Source: an uncultured Poribacteria bacterium
Lineage (GTDB): Bacteria; Poribacteria; WGA-4E; WGA-3G
DNA: 64,000 nucleotides
Direction of reading: 5' to 3'
Assembly: GCA_958295855.1 (NCBI GenBank)
Contig: OY282383.1
Location: 3,018,481-3,082,480, forward strand
Position numbers and translations under genes: made by a program
Notes under the pieces: model-generated
What the model saw: the letters and a program-made list of their open reading frames with translations, nothing else
What the model was told of the DNA's origin: nothing
Database searches by the model: none
In this document: positions 24,057 through 32,760 of the stretch, in pieces
Numbering within the stretch: position 1 is the stretch's first letter
Layout: every line of letters begins with the position of its first letter

Positions 24057-24680
24057 CTAGGCTTGTTCTATGCTTGATGCAGCGACTTCCTTTTGAACCT
24101 GATTGAGTTTATGTCGTATGTAGATAAAATAGGCATCATCGCCGTTTGACATATCCTCAAATGATTCGATAAGCATTTGGAAGGTCTTTGGTTCGTTCTC
24201 TTCTAACCACTGCATTGAGTCAGCAAAAGCGACGCGCGTTCTATATTGATACATGTTATGGTTGCTCTCTAACAGCACCGACCAGAGCCGGGTTACCCGA
24301 TCCATGTGTTGTTCGCTCAGCGTGCCTTCTCCGTTGAGGGCAAGTTTACGTCTTCGCCGTTCCGCGCTGACTGCCCCTGTCCGTTCCACCGGTGGATTAG
24401 ACTGAGATTGCGTAGGCGCGGCGCCCTGTGCCCGTTGGCGTTTTTGCTGGCGTTTTTGCTGGCGCGTTTGGATGCGCTCATAGAGTTTCGCAACCACGGG
24501 CTCTGCCATGAGTGTTTGGAATCTATCCGCATCGCGCTGTTTGATGAGCAATAATGACTCGTACGCGTGCGTATCTGCATGCGGAGAATTCATTTTAGCA
24601 AGCCGCGCAACCCGCTCAGCATGTTGTTCTATTCTTGTTCCGACACCGTTTAGGCTATATTTGCCTCGTTTTTTAGCCAT
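24057..24680 (-). CDS. Hypothetical protein with internal duplication
   Basis: A 207-residue charged protein not assigned to a family. Its two halves resemble each other: RGKYSLNGVGTRIEQHAERV near residue 7 and RRKLALNGEGTLSEQHMDRV near residue 108. They are joined by a QQKRQQKRQRAQG-type linker rich in Gln and Arg. The lack of a signal peptide suggests it is cytoplasmic. The duplicated motif L-N-G-x-G-T-x-x-E-Q-H is a useful search query. Start ATG 24680 follows GGGAG with 5-nt spacing. Confidence 0.6.
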   Translation of the reverse strand: MAKKRGKYSLNGVGTRIEQHAERVARLAKMNSPHADTHAYESLLLIKQRDADRFQTLMAEPVVAKLYERIQTRQQKRQQKRQRAQGAAPTQSQSNPPVERTGAVSAERRRRKLALNGEGTLSEQHMDRVTRLWSVLLESNHNMYQYRTRVAFADSMQWLEENEPKTFQMLIESFEDMSNGDDAYFIYIRHKLNQVQKEVAASSIEQA

Positions 24681-24969
24681 TAGCTCCCTCATTTCTGCGT
24701 AGATAAAAACACACGGTTAAATAAGTATATCTTATCAGAAATAGACACACGCTGTCAACGGAAATCACATAGAATTTCAGAGGTCTTTCATCAATTCAGT
24801 TTCTGCTCCGATTTTTCCGTTGTCAAAATCGGGTTTCTTATTAGATCCATGTTGCACTCAACGAAAAGAAGCCCGCATGATTGCACATGCTGGCCCTTTG
24901 ACTGTTGAGGTATTGGTTCTCCCGGAACGATTTCGGGACTACCATGCCATTAGGGCATTTCGTTCTCCG

Positions 24970-25003
24970 GTAGGAGGGATGTCCGAATCCCGACTTCTCC
25001 TAT
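24970..25003. repeat. GTAGGAGGGAT palindrome
   Basis: GTAGGAGGGAT, loop, ATCCCGACTTCTCCTAT. Together with the class 1 copy at 25022 it fills much of the 545-base gap (24681-25225); the remainder has no recognisable gene. Confidence 0.65.
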
Positions 25004-25021
25004 AGAACCGACAGAAAACCG

Positions 25022-25086
25022 AATGCACGTCGCTTATGGGCGCAGTGGTATATTACCCCTGCAAAGCAGGGGAAACCGATACCATT
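25022..25086 (+). repeat. Class 1 palindromic element with long flank
   Basis: GCACGTCGCTTATGGGCGCA, GTGGTATATTACCCCTGC-AAA-GCAGGGG, then ACCGATACCATTA. The left flank matches 22863 and (reverse) 1450. Confidence 0.9.
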
Positions 25087-25130
25087 ACGCCGCAAAAACG
25101 GAATACCTCTGGACGCACCATCTAAAAAAG

Positions 25131-25159
25131 TTGACTTTTTCTGCTAGATGTGTTAGCAT
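25131..25159 (+). promoter_or_regulatory. Sigma70-type promoter of the LamG gene
   Basis: TTGACT (25131-25136), 17-bp spacer, TAGCAT (25154-25159). The leader is about 60 nt and carries an AAAGGAG ribosome site before the ATG at 25226. Confidence 0.55.
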
Positions 25160-25225
25160 TTAACGTAACGAAATTTAGACAAACCCGCCAGTCTTGAGAA
25201 CGACTGTTTAAAAGGAGCGATTTAG

Positions 25226-25978
25226 ATGAAAAAACTTACGTTAATTTTAGGATTTTCCCTTCTGTTGATAAACGCCACTGTAGGGATTGCAGGTGAAGAC
25301 CCAACTTTAGTGGCTTACTACCCCTTTGACGGAAACGCAGAAGATGCATCTGGCAACGGAAACGATGGCGCAATTGATGGCGGGTCCAAGTGGGTTAAAG
25401 GCGAATTCGGAGAGGCCATCCACCTAGACCCGGCTGCCTTTGTTGAGATGCAAGTCTCCGATTCTCTCCACGGTGACGTTTTCAAAGCAGACCCGTTTAC
25501 ACTTTCCGCTTGGATTCAGCCCAACTTTGAAGGGAGCACGTGGGAACATATTTGGCGGAGTCTACCCGGCGACTCCGGGCACAATACCTTATTCGTTAAC
25601 AAAGACGCGGGGCTACTCTCTTGGCGTGGGCAGGTGGCCGGGTGGACAGTGCTGTGTGAGACTGACGGAGGCATTGTCAAAAAGGATGAGTGGACACATG
25701 TACTCGTCTTAGGCGATGGCGATAAATTCAGAATTTATGTAAATGGCGAAAACGTCGCCGAGACCGACTTCCAAGAAACGCGGGGGAACAATGTAACCTA
25801 CCGCCTTGGCGGTTCAGGTGGCGAGACGTTTGCCGGTGCAATGGACGATGTTGCTGTTTTCTCCCGTGCGTTAGACGAAGAGGAGATCAGTTTGATACTT
25901 GAGGGCGTTGAGGTCTTTTTGCGGGTGGAACCCCAAGGCAAACTGGCAACACGTTGGGCAGCCATCAAACGTTTTTAA
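25226..25978 (+). CDS. Secreted LamG-domain protein
   Basis: A 250-residue exported protein: a Sec signal peptide (KKLTLILGFSLLLINATVGI, cleaved near AGED) and one concanavalin/LamG jelly-roll domain. Typical LamG segments are VAYYPFDGNAEDASGNGNDG, TLSAWIQPN, EWTHVLVLGDG, RIYVNGE and AMDDVAVFSRALDEEEI. It probably binds carbohydrate at the cell surface. The end VEPQGKLATRWAAIKRF matches the ends of the three exported proteins at 42584-46244 and may be a sorting or anchoring signal. It is a single-gene unit with its own promoter. Confidence 0.85.
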   Translation: MKKLTLILGFSLLLINATVGIAGEDPTLVAYYPFDGNAEDASGNGNDGAIDGGSKWVKGEFGEAIHLDPAAFVEMQVSDSLHGDVFKADPFTLSAWIQPNFEGSTWEHIWRSLPGDSGHNTLFVNKDAGLLSWRGQVAGWTVLCETDGGIVKKDEWTHVLVLGDGDKFRIYVNGENVAETDFQETRGNNVTYRLGGSGGETFAGAMDDVAVFSRALDEEEISLILEGVEVFLRVEPQGKLATRWAAIKRF

Positions 25979-25983
25979 ATTGT

Positions 25984-26007
25984 AGGGGCGGAGCCCTGTC
26001 TCCGCCC
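25984..26007. repeat. Class 2 hairpin repeat
   Basis: GGGGCGGAG-CCCTGT-CTCCGCCC, the same as 14182-14203. It lies just after the LamG stop and could also weakly terminate transcription. Confidence 0.8.
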
Positions 26008-26182
26008 ATCTTTGTTTTTAGCCCTGTAAGGGCGAAATGTGTATAGCAGCGTAATGCCCCTCCAAAGCTCTCTTCGCATTGGATTTTAGCGTTTGCGCGG
26101 CGAAATATGTATAAAACCTAACGCTATTGATGCCTCACTCTCAGCCGAAGACGAAATACCCTCCCAAGAACCGAATATTTCC

Positions 26183-26212
26183 TTGAATTTTTACTTGATA
26201 ATATGATATACT
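26183..26212 (+). promoter_or_regulatory. Possible promoter of the STAND gene
   Basis: TTGAAT (26183-26188), 18-bp spacer, TATACT (26207-26212), in AT-rich sequence about 90 nt upstream of the ATG at 26306. Confidence 0.45.
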
Positions 26213-26305
26213 TAAAATATGCTTATGTTTCGCGAAGTGAACTGGGGGCAGGCTTGGGTGTCTGCCAATGTTTAACCCTCTTTCAGTGTTGGATTCCAGG
26301 GAAAA

Positions 26306-29300
26306 ATGGCAAAGGAAAACAAAAAAAGAAAACCCTTAAGAGCAAATTCCAAGCGTCAAGCGCATGCTCAGCTAAGAGGCTACCTCTATCAAATCTGGCA
26401 TAGTGTGAATGCTTGGCTGGACCTGGCTGATGATGACCTTCTCTACCTGGAAGGTGCGGAAGATTTTGACAAAGTATCAGGTGACGCTGCTACGGCAGTG
26501 CAAGTCAAAGACACACAACACAAGATTACGCTCAGATCTCAGGAGGTGAATGATGCAGTCAACCACTATTGGGAACTGCGGACTAACAATCCCGGGCGGC
26601 GTGTCAAATTCCGTTTTCTCACACGATCCAAGATAGGGATAGAACAAGGCAACCCATTTGGAAAGAGCAAATCGGGCCTTGAAGTCTGGAGCCGTTGTTC
26701 TGGTGATGAAGCAGCGATCACAAAAATCTCCGAATTTTTACAAACTGAAGGGAAAATATCAGAGGAAGTCAATGACTTTCTCAAAAAGGCAGAACCTCAA
26801 CAAATTTATGAACAACTCATAGAACCCATTACTTGGGAAACGGACAGCAAAGATGCCAGTTTTGTTGAGCAATCTATAAGTAAAAAATTGGTTCTTCATG
26901 GCGATCGATACGATATCTCACCTTCTGATGCCAAGAAAGTAGTTGATTATCTTCTCAAAGAAACGTTGACGGTTGCAACACATAAGGAAAACCGTGAACT
27001 TACCCGAGTGCGCTTCCTCGAAATTTTTGAAGATAAAACAACAGTAAAAGTTCCAATTCAGCATATTCGGGCACAGCAACCGGTTGATGTAACGGTTGTT
27101 CTTGATGCTATTAAAGCAGCATTGATTGGGGATTCATCTGATATTACTATTCAATCTCAGGTGCCAAGACAAAACACGATACCTCCGCTCTATCCCGATG
27201 TTGCTCCGAGGACAGATCTGCTCGCAAGCATCCAAGCCAAGCTCCAATCTGACGGTATAGCCATAATACAAGGAGGGGTGGACAAGGGAAAAACTACCCT
27301 CGCAAAATTGACTGCAAATGCTATAGAGAGTGATTGGTTTTGGTTGAATTTCACAAATAAAGACCCATCTCAGGTTGTTCAACATCTACAGCGACTTGCT
27401 ATTGCAGTTAGTAGCGAATCTTCACAAGTCAACGTCGTCCTTGATGACCTGAACTTACAACCGCAACAGTTGCGGGAGTATGAAGAAGACTTGGGTGTTG
27501 TGGTTTATAGAGTACTGGAGCGTGGTGCAAAATTGTTAATCACAGGTCAACATAAACCACCCAATAACCTCATCCGTCACCTCGGTGTCTCACGGTCTGT
27601 AGTTATCCATGTTCCTGACTTTACTATATCCGAAATTGAACAATTTGCCCAACAACTGGGATGCCCAGCTGAACTCGTAAAGACTTGGGCAAGATTCATT
27701 CAATTACATACAAGTGGGCATCCGAGGCTTGTACACGCTCGGCTCGCTCGATTACGGGACGAAGATTGGAAGCCACAAGATACAATTGAAAATATCTTTC
27801 AAACACCCCAAGAAGTGGTTGAAGAGCGTGAAGCAGCACGACAACTGCTTACAGACTTGCCCGAGGATCAACGGGAATTGCTTTATAGGCTTAGCATACT
27901 TACTGAATTCAGGAGAGATTACGCGATCAACATTGGCGAAATATCAGAACCTATACCTCATCCAGGAGATACTTTTAGTCAATTGGTCGGTCCTTGGATA
28001 GATGCAGTCAATGAAACATACTACACAATCTCACCTTTATTGAATAACGCAGCTAAGCAAGTTTGGTCCGAAAGTAAGATAAACAACCTTCACGCCCAGG
28101 TTGCAAATGCGATTCTCAAAACAAGGGATCTAACCATAATAGAAGCGCGAGTTGTCCTCCTACATAGTATGCTTGGAAAAAACAAAGATGGTTTTATTGC
28201 TGTCATTCAGGCATTGATGACCGATCCAGAGAACAACTGGAAAAAACTCAGCCAAGAATTCTCGTGGTTGGTACCCATTAAAATTAATCCTCCCGAAGAA
28301 TTATTTCCTGGGGATGCCTTTGTAAATCATCTGTTTCGGTCACTGCAATATCGTATTGCGGTTGAGGTGGAGCCGGAGTCTGCACCGAAGATACTTGAAG
28401 TTTGGGATAAAGAGACTAAGCCATACGAGCCACGTCAGTCATATCTGCGGGCTCGCCTAATGCTGGCGACAGAGGCATTGATACGTTATCAAGTGTCACT
28501 TCCAGTCAAGCAGATGGTAGACTATCTCAAAGAAATTATTGATATTACAGACAGTGATAAAGAGGTCCGGGAGATATATGGTAAGCCCATGGGAGAATTA
28601 AAAGAATATAACATTGATAAATCCAACTTTTTCAGTTTCCTATTTAGCTTTATCTGTGCACGTCCTCCTACTTACGCTCCATTCCTTTGCGACCTTATTG
28701 ATGAGCTAGATAAACTTCAACCCAAAATTCGGAATGTATTATTGGCTGATTTTGAGGATGACAATATTGGGTCGAGGCTGTTGATTGATGGTGTCTGGTG
28801 GGCAGAAGCAAATCGTGAAAATCCCGATTGGACAAGATGCCTTCAGGTATTTGACAAAGTAATTGAAAGAAGTATCTCATGGGGTTATTCCCATATCGCT
28901 GCGGCATCAGCAAGAGGGAAAGCCATCATCCACGATGAGTACTTGAACGAACCTGATACAGCCCATAAAGTTCTTCAAGATACAATATCAAAATTAGGTG
29001 CATCACCGGTAATAGAAGAAGAACAAGCAATGGTATATTTTCGCCAACAATGCTACCGAGAAGCACTCCGTATTTACGAGCGTATTCTCCCCAAATGGAA
29101 TCCACCGTCAGAACAATTAAACATCGGACCTTTAGAGGAGTACCGGCGAGCTGCTATCTGCGCTGCAAATTTAGACGATTGGGAGAAAGCTGCCACCTTT
29201 TTGGAAGATGGCGCAAAAAGAACCCAAATGATTGAGAGCACTGAAAGGTATATTGGCTTGTATGCAGACGCGGGATTTGCACAGTTTAAGGCAGGCAATA

Positions 29301-30580
29301 TGTCGGATTGCATAAAACTGCTGAATCTGACACTGCAAAAATTTGAGAGGCTTCCTCAAGACAATACGGATGTCAAGTACTTTACTTTAAAGAAACGTAT
29401 AGTGCACACCCTACAATGGATGGCAGTAGATAATCGTGAAAATTATTCTTCAGAACTTGAAGAACTTCCAGCAGGTTTCTGTAGCAATCCGGAGACAAAT
29501 GAAAAAATCCTAAACCTGGTAGATTCTCCAATTGAATGTGCTTGGCTCTGCCTAGCGCGAATTGAGTACAAATTTGGGCATGAAACGACAGCCTTGGAGC
29601 ATACCTTGCAGATGACAGACAGAGAAGCATATCCAGCATTAAGCTTATTCCTTTCACTCCTTGAAGTACAGTATGACTTGAAAAACAAAATCTTCGATAA
29701 TCTGCCACAACGTATACATCAATTGACAAAGGCGTGTGGATCCGTCCAGAGGCAGAACCAAAGTGGGAAAGGGATTGGAGCAGAGGGAATTGATTTATTA
29801 CCTATTCCTGAGCTACCCAACTTCGATTCTGTTGAGAATATCATTTCTATTTTCGCAACATCCCTTTTTGTTCAACTACCAACAGGCATAGATATCCACG
29901 AAACTCTATCAACGTGGCGGACAAATTCGTCAGAACTACCTATAAAAGAAAATATGTTTATCGCTCTTGATGTGATTGAATCAATGTTATGCGGAGATAA
30001 AAATAATGCCCTAACAGTGATGAGAACACAAGAAGTTAAATATGAAAAACGACTCGTAGCAGCATTAAAGATTGTTCATAATACCGAAACGAGTCCTGAA
30101 AACCTTTTTCATGCACACACACTCATTACGACTGCTCTCATTCATCAAACATGGGCAGATTTTGTCGTGACAGATTTAGCAGAACTCCTTTCTGCACAAT
30201 GGCTTGAAAAAATAAAATTTCGAGCGGAGTTGAAAATGCCTATGATTACAGTGCCCCAGATAGAACGAGCCTGTAACAGCAGTGAGACTGGGAAGAAAAA
30301 AATCGGCCAGATTCTACTCGCGGTGCATCAAGCTGTCTCAATCAAAGTAGCACCTGAGATTTTACAGCAATTCCGCAGTTGGACAAAATCGCAATCAAAG
30401 CAGAAACATGAGCCCACAACGGGAAAGAATCCGATTGCACAACGCTTGATGACTGCGATAGAAAAACCACCAGATCTCACCCATGAAGATGTTGAGGCCC
30501 TCCGTCAGTCCATCGAAGAAGGGAAAATACCTGTAAGGTTCGATTCGCCCTTTGAACCGGATGAACGCAAAAAAGAATGA
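26306..30580 (+). CDS. Nuclease-STAND NTPase-helical repeat protein (Avs-like defence candidate)
   Basis: A 1424-residue cytoplasmic protein in three parts. Residues about 20-140 resemble a Cap4/DUF4297-type restriction nuclease core: YLEGAEDFD (Glu49, Asp53) followed by AVQVKDTQH (Gln66-x-Lys68). Residues about 300-560 are a STAND/P-loop NTPase: GGVDKGKTTLAK (Lys329) and VNVVLDDLNL (Asp380, Asp381). The rest is alpha-helical, with TPR-like stretches such as YREALRIYERILPKW and YADAGFAQFKAGNMSDCIKL, fitting a sensor domain. This is the layout of Avs antiviral sensors. The gene is visibly more AT-rich than the catabolic genes, consistent with transfer. It overlaps the PIN gene by four bases. 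Confidence 0.7.
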   Translation: MAKENKKRKPLRANSKRQAHAQLRGYLYQIWHSVNAWLDLADDDLLYLEGAEDFDKVSGDAATAVQVKDTQHKITLRSQEVNDAVNHYWELRTNNPGRRVKFRFLTRSKIGIEQGNPFGKSKSGLEVWSRCSGDEAAITKISEFLQTEGKISEEVNDFLKKAEPQQIYEQLIEPITWETDSKDASFVEQSISKKLVLHGDRYDISPSDAKKVVDYLLKETLTVATHKENRELTRVRFLEIFEDKTTVKVPIQHIRAQQPVDVTVVLDAIKAALIGDSSDITIQSQVPRQNTIPPLYPDVAPRTDLLASIQAKLQSDGIAIIQGGVDKGKTTLAKLTANAIESDWFWLNFTNKDPSQVVQHLQRLAIAVSSESSQVNVVLDDLNLQPQQLREYEEDLGVVVYRVLERGAKLLITGQHKPPNNLIRHLGVSRSVVIHVPDFTISEIEQFAQQLGCPAELVKTWARFIQLHTSGHPRLVHARLARLRDEDWKPQDTIENIFQTPQEVVEEREAARQLLTDLPEDQRELLYRLSILTEFRRDYAINIGEISEPIPHPGDTFSQLVGPWIDAVNETYYTISPLLNNAAKQVWSESKINNLHAQVANAILKTRDLTIIEARVVLLHSMLGKNKDGFIAVIQALMTDPENNWKKLSQEFSWLVPIKINPPEELFPGDAFVNHLFRSLQYRIAVEVEPESAPKILEVWDKETKPYEPRQSYLRARLMLATEALIRYQVSLPVKQMVDYLKEIIDITDSDKEVREIYGKPMGELKEYNIDKSNFFSFLFSFICARPPTYAPFLCDLIDELDKLQPKIRNVLLADFEDDNIGSRLLIDGVWWAEANRENPDWTRCLQVFDKVIERSISWGYSHIAAASARGKAIIHDEYLNEPDTAHKVLQDTISKLGASPVIEEEQAMVYFRQQCYREALRIYERILPKWNPPSEQLNIGPLEEYRRAAICAANLDDWEKAATFLEDGAKRTQMIESTERYIGLYADAGFAQFKAGNMSDCIKLLNLTLQKFERLPQDNTDVKYFTLKKRIVHTLQWMAVDNRENYSSELEELPAGFCSNPETNEKILNLVDSPIECAWLCLARIEYKFGHETTALEHTLQMTDREAYPALSLFLSLLEVQYDLKNKIFDNLPQRIHQLTKACGSVQRQNQSGKGIGAEGIDLLPIPELPNFDSVENIISIFATSLFVQLPTGIDIHETLSTWRTNSSELPIKENMFIALDVIESMLCGDKNNALTVMRTQEVKYEKRLVAALKIVHNTETSPENLFHAHTLITTALIHQTWADFVVTDLAELLSAQWLEKIKFRAELKMPMITVPQIERACNSSETGKKKIGQILLAVHQAVSIKVAPEILQQFRSWTKSQSKQKHEPTTGKNPIAQRLMTAIEKPPDLTHEDVEALRQSIEEGKIPVRFDSPFEPDERKKE

Positions 30581-30993
30581 ATAAGTATCTCTTGGAAACA
30601 TCAACGTGGAGTTTGTTGATGGCAGATAACCCCAAAGTTAAAGAGCATTTGAATTCTCTAGCCGAATCGGACTATCTTTTTACTTGTCCCATCGTTAGGG
30701 GCGAAATTCTGTTCGGAATTGTTCGGCTCCCTGCCGGAAAAAGACAACGAGATCTCAAACAAAAGGCAAATGAATTATTTGCGGAAGTTCCGTGTGACCC
30801 AATCCCGGAGAATGTTGGCGATGCCTATGCACAGATAAAAGTTGCGGCGCAACAACGAGGAACGCCTTTAGATGAATGCGACCTTTGGATTGCTGCGACA
30901 GCACTAGCTCTGGATGCGATTCTGGTTACTTCTGATTCCGATTATCAGAGAATAGCCAGGGTGGGGTTGCGTTTGGAAAATTGGGCGAATTAA
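30577..30993 (+). CDS. PIN-domain (VapC-like) ribonuclease coupled to the STAND gene
   Basis: A 138-residue PIN-domain protein. Motifs are YLLETSTWS (the usual first Asp is Glu here), IVRGEILFGI (Glu), LDECDLWIAATAL (Asp) and LVTSDSDYQRI (Asp). PIN toxins cleave RNA with Mg2+. It starts inside the last codons of the 1424-residue gene (ATGA overlap), so it is co-translated with it. No cognate VapB antitoxin gene adjoins. It could be a second effector of the STAND system or a toxin kept in check by the large protein; this is inference. The replaced first acidic residue could lower activity. Confidence 0.75.
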   Translation: MNKYLLETSTWSLLMADNPKVKEHLNSLAESDYLFTCPIVRGEILFGIVRLPAGKRQRDLKQKANELFAEVPCDPIPENVGDAYAQIKVAAQQRGTPLDECDLWIAATALALDAILVTSDSDYQRIARVGLRLENWAN

Positions 30994-31180
30994 CACGGGA
31001 AGATGTTTGTCACTTCGGCTGTGAAGACACAGGCGACAAATCGTCTGACTGCAAACAAGCCGTCCCTTCCGCATGGTAGTGCCAGAAGCGATTTCCCGGG
31101 CATGCCTATCCACCCGATTAAGGTTTCCAACTGAAAACCCAAAGGAAGTGTTCTTGAAAAATACTCAGCGAATTTTGGGG
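30994..31180. other. Gap without recognised gene
   Basis: About 190 bases between the PIN gene and the promoter at 31181. No hairpin with T tract, repeat copy or gene remnant was recognised. Confidence 0.5.
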
Positions 31181-31209
31181 TTGACAATTAGACTATTCCC
31201 GTCTATAAT
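31181..31209 (+). promoter_or_regulatory. Consensus sigma70 promoter
   Basis: TTGACA (31181-31186), exactly 17 bp, TATAAT (31204-31209): a perfect match to the consensus. Transcription should begin near 31216 and drive the small two-gene operon. A promoter this strong suggests repression by the encoded antitoxin-like proteins. Confidence 0.8.
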
Positions 31210-31259
31210 TAAGAAGAATGCCAAATAGTGATATTGACAGCAACCGTCAGGAGATTGTT

Positions 31260-31478
31260 ATGCAAGCGTACTATACTGCACAGATGCAACCCCCCGGTGA
31301 GTGGTGCATCGGGTGGATACGCGAAGTATCCGGAGTCACTTGTCAAGAGAGGGCGCGAGAAGAATTGCTTGAAACGCTGAAAATCACACTTCTCGAAGTC
31401 TTAGAATATGACTCGCAGGAAGCAGTTCGCCGATGCGAAAGCGAGTATGGGGAAGTCAAAACCGGAGGTAAAAGGTAA
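31260..31478 (+). CDS. HicB-like antitoxin-family protein
   Basis: A 72-residue protein resembling HicB-like antitoxins: AQMQPPGEWCIGWIREVSGV is the partial RNase H-like fold with VxG, followed by CQERAREELLETLKITLLEV. The ATG at 31260 has AGGAG six nt upstream and is preferred over an ATG at 31218. Its stop overlaps the next start (TAATG). No HicA toxin is adjacent; the partner is a DUF104-type protein, so the pair may be two antitoxin-type subunits or a system that has lost its toxin. Confidence 0.6.
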   Translation: MQAYYTAQMQPPGEWCIGWIREVSGVTCQERAREELLETLKITLLEVLEYDSQEAVRRCESEYGEVKTGGKR

Positions 31479-31714
31479 TGAAAACAAAAAAGATAAAAGC
31501 AACATACAGAAACGGCATGATTGAACCGCTGGATCAGATCAGCCTTCCCGAAGGACAAGAACTTGAAGTCGAATTCAAAGTTCTCCTAAAAACTCCTCAT
31601 GAACTTTCTCGCGAAGAAAAAAACGAATTGATTCAGAAAATGAATGGATCAATGAAAGGGACCTGGGGGAGTACCGTCGAAGAAATTGAGGCTTATATCA
31701 TGTCCGAGCCGTAA
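31478..31714 (+). CDS. DUF104 (AF2212-like) antitoxin-family protein
   Basis: A 78-residue protein whose N-terminal half fits DUF104: IKATYRNGMIEPLDQISLPE, then GQELEVEFKV. DUF104 proteins are beta-barrel antitoxins normally paired with PIN toxins. Here the gene is translationally coupled to the HicB-like gene upstream, and the nearest PIN toxin (30577-30993) lies 0.5 kb upstream, outside this operon. A Uma2 nuclease gene follows 52 nt later. Confidence 0.65.
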   Translation: MKTKKIKATYRNGMIEPLDQISLPEGQELEVEFKVLLKTPHELSREEKNELIQKMNGSMKGTWGSTVEEIEAYIMSEP

Positions 31715-31766
31715 CGTGACAGAGAACCCACGGCGTGTGCAAAAGACGCTTGAAATAGGAGAAAAA

Positions 31767-32336
31767 ATGGATACACAAGCAGCTCACCAATTCTCACGAG
31801 AAGGGCTCCTCCCTGAACCCACCACGATGACGTTGGAAGAATTCCTCGAAAGCGATTTAGAAGGATATGAAGACGTTGAAGGTGAATTAGTGCCGACACC
31901 ACCGACATCAATGGAACATGGTGATATTAGTGCAGACCTGTTTTGGTTTTTAAATTCGTATATTCGTGAAAATCAACTGGGGCGTGTCTATATGGCGGAC
32001 ACAGGGTTCAGGGTTGGCGAAGGGATGCTGATACCCGATATCGCCTTCGTTTCAACCGACCGGCTCCCCGCTGACCGGAGCAAGGCATCACCGGTTCCGC
32101 CAGACCTCGCCGTTGAGGTGGTTTCTCCGACAGATATTCTGTCCCGTATCGTCAGAAAGGCGTTTGCCTATTTGGAAGCAGGGACACGTCTCGTCTGGAT
32201 TCTTGAACCTGTTTCAAAGACTGTGACGGTGTATCGTTCAGAAACAGACATCACGCTACTCACACGACATGACACCCTCACCGGTGAGGATGTCGTTGAA
32301 GGCTTTTGCTGTCAGGTAGCAGAACTTTTTCAATAG
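31767..32336 (+). CDS. Uma2-family (DUF820) endonuclease
   Basis: A 189-residue PD-(D/E)XK-fold protein of the Uma2 family. Typical segments: MTLEEFLESDLEGYEDVEGE, HGDISADLFWFLNSYI, ADTGFRVGEGMLIPDIAFVS (Asp), DLAVEVVSPTD (Glu) and KAFAYLEAGTRLVWILEP. These are common in cyanobacteria and related genomes, often in many copies; the cellular role is unknown. The ATG at 31767 follows AGGAG. Confidence 0.85.
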   Translation: MDTQAAHQFSREGLLPEPTTMTLEEFLESDLEGYEDVEGELVPTPPTSMEHGDISADLFWFLNSYIRENQLGRVYMADTGFRVGEGMLIPDIAFVSTDRLPADRSKASPVPPDLAVEVVSPTDILSRIVRKAFAYLEAGTRLVWILEPVSKTVTVYRSETDITLLTRHDTLTGEDVVEGFCCQVAELFQ

Positions 32337-32379
32337 TTAGCAGTTTTCAGTCTTCAATTATCAGCAGCGGAGTTGCCCC

Positions 32380-32760
32380 ATGCCCAGACTCGAATTCAAA
32401 GGAAAACAACACATCTATGCCCACCACCTCACCATCCCCTACCGGCCACTTGAACCTGACGAAAAACGCTCCTGCAACCCAGCCGGTACCGACGATAACC
32501 TCATTATCCACGGCGATAATCTGCACGCCCTCAAAGCATTATTGCCTCGTTACGCGAACCGTGTCAAGTGCATTTACATTGACCCGCCCTACAACACCGG
32601 CAATGAGGGATGGGGCTACAACGACAACGTCAACAGCCCCCTGATGCAACAGTGGTTCACCCAGAACAGCCCCGTTGACAATGAAGACCTGGAACGGCAC
32701 GACAAATGGCTCTGTATGATGTGGCCCCGACTCCACTTATTACATGAGTTGTTATCCGAC
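32380..32760 (+). repeat. 5' homology block shared with mod2 (37629-38010)
   Basis: The first roughly 380 bases of mod1 and mod2 align with only scattered, mostly silent differences, ending soon after CATGATGTGGCC. Downstream the two genes diverge completely. Confidence 0.8.
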
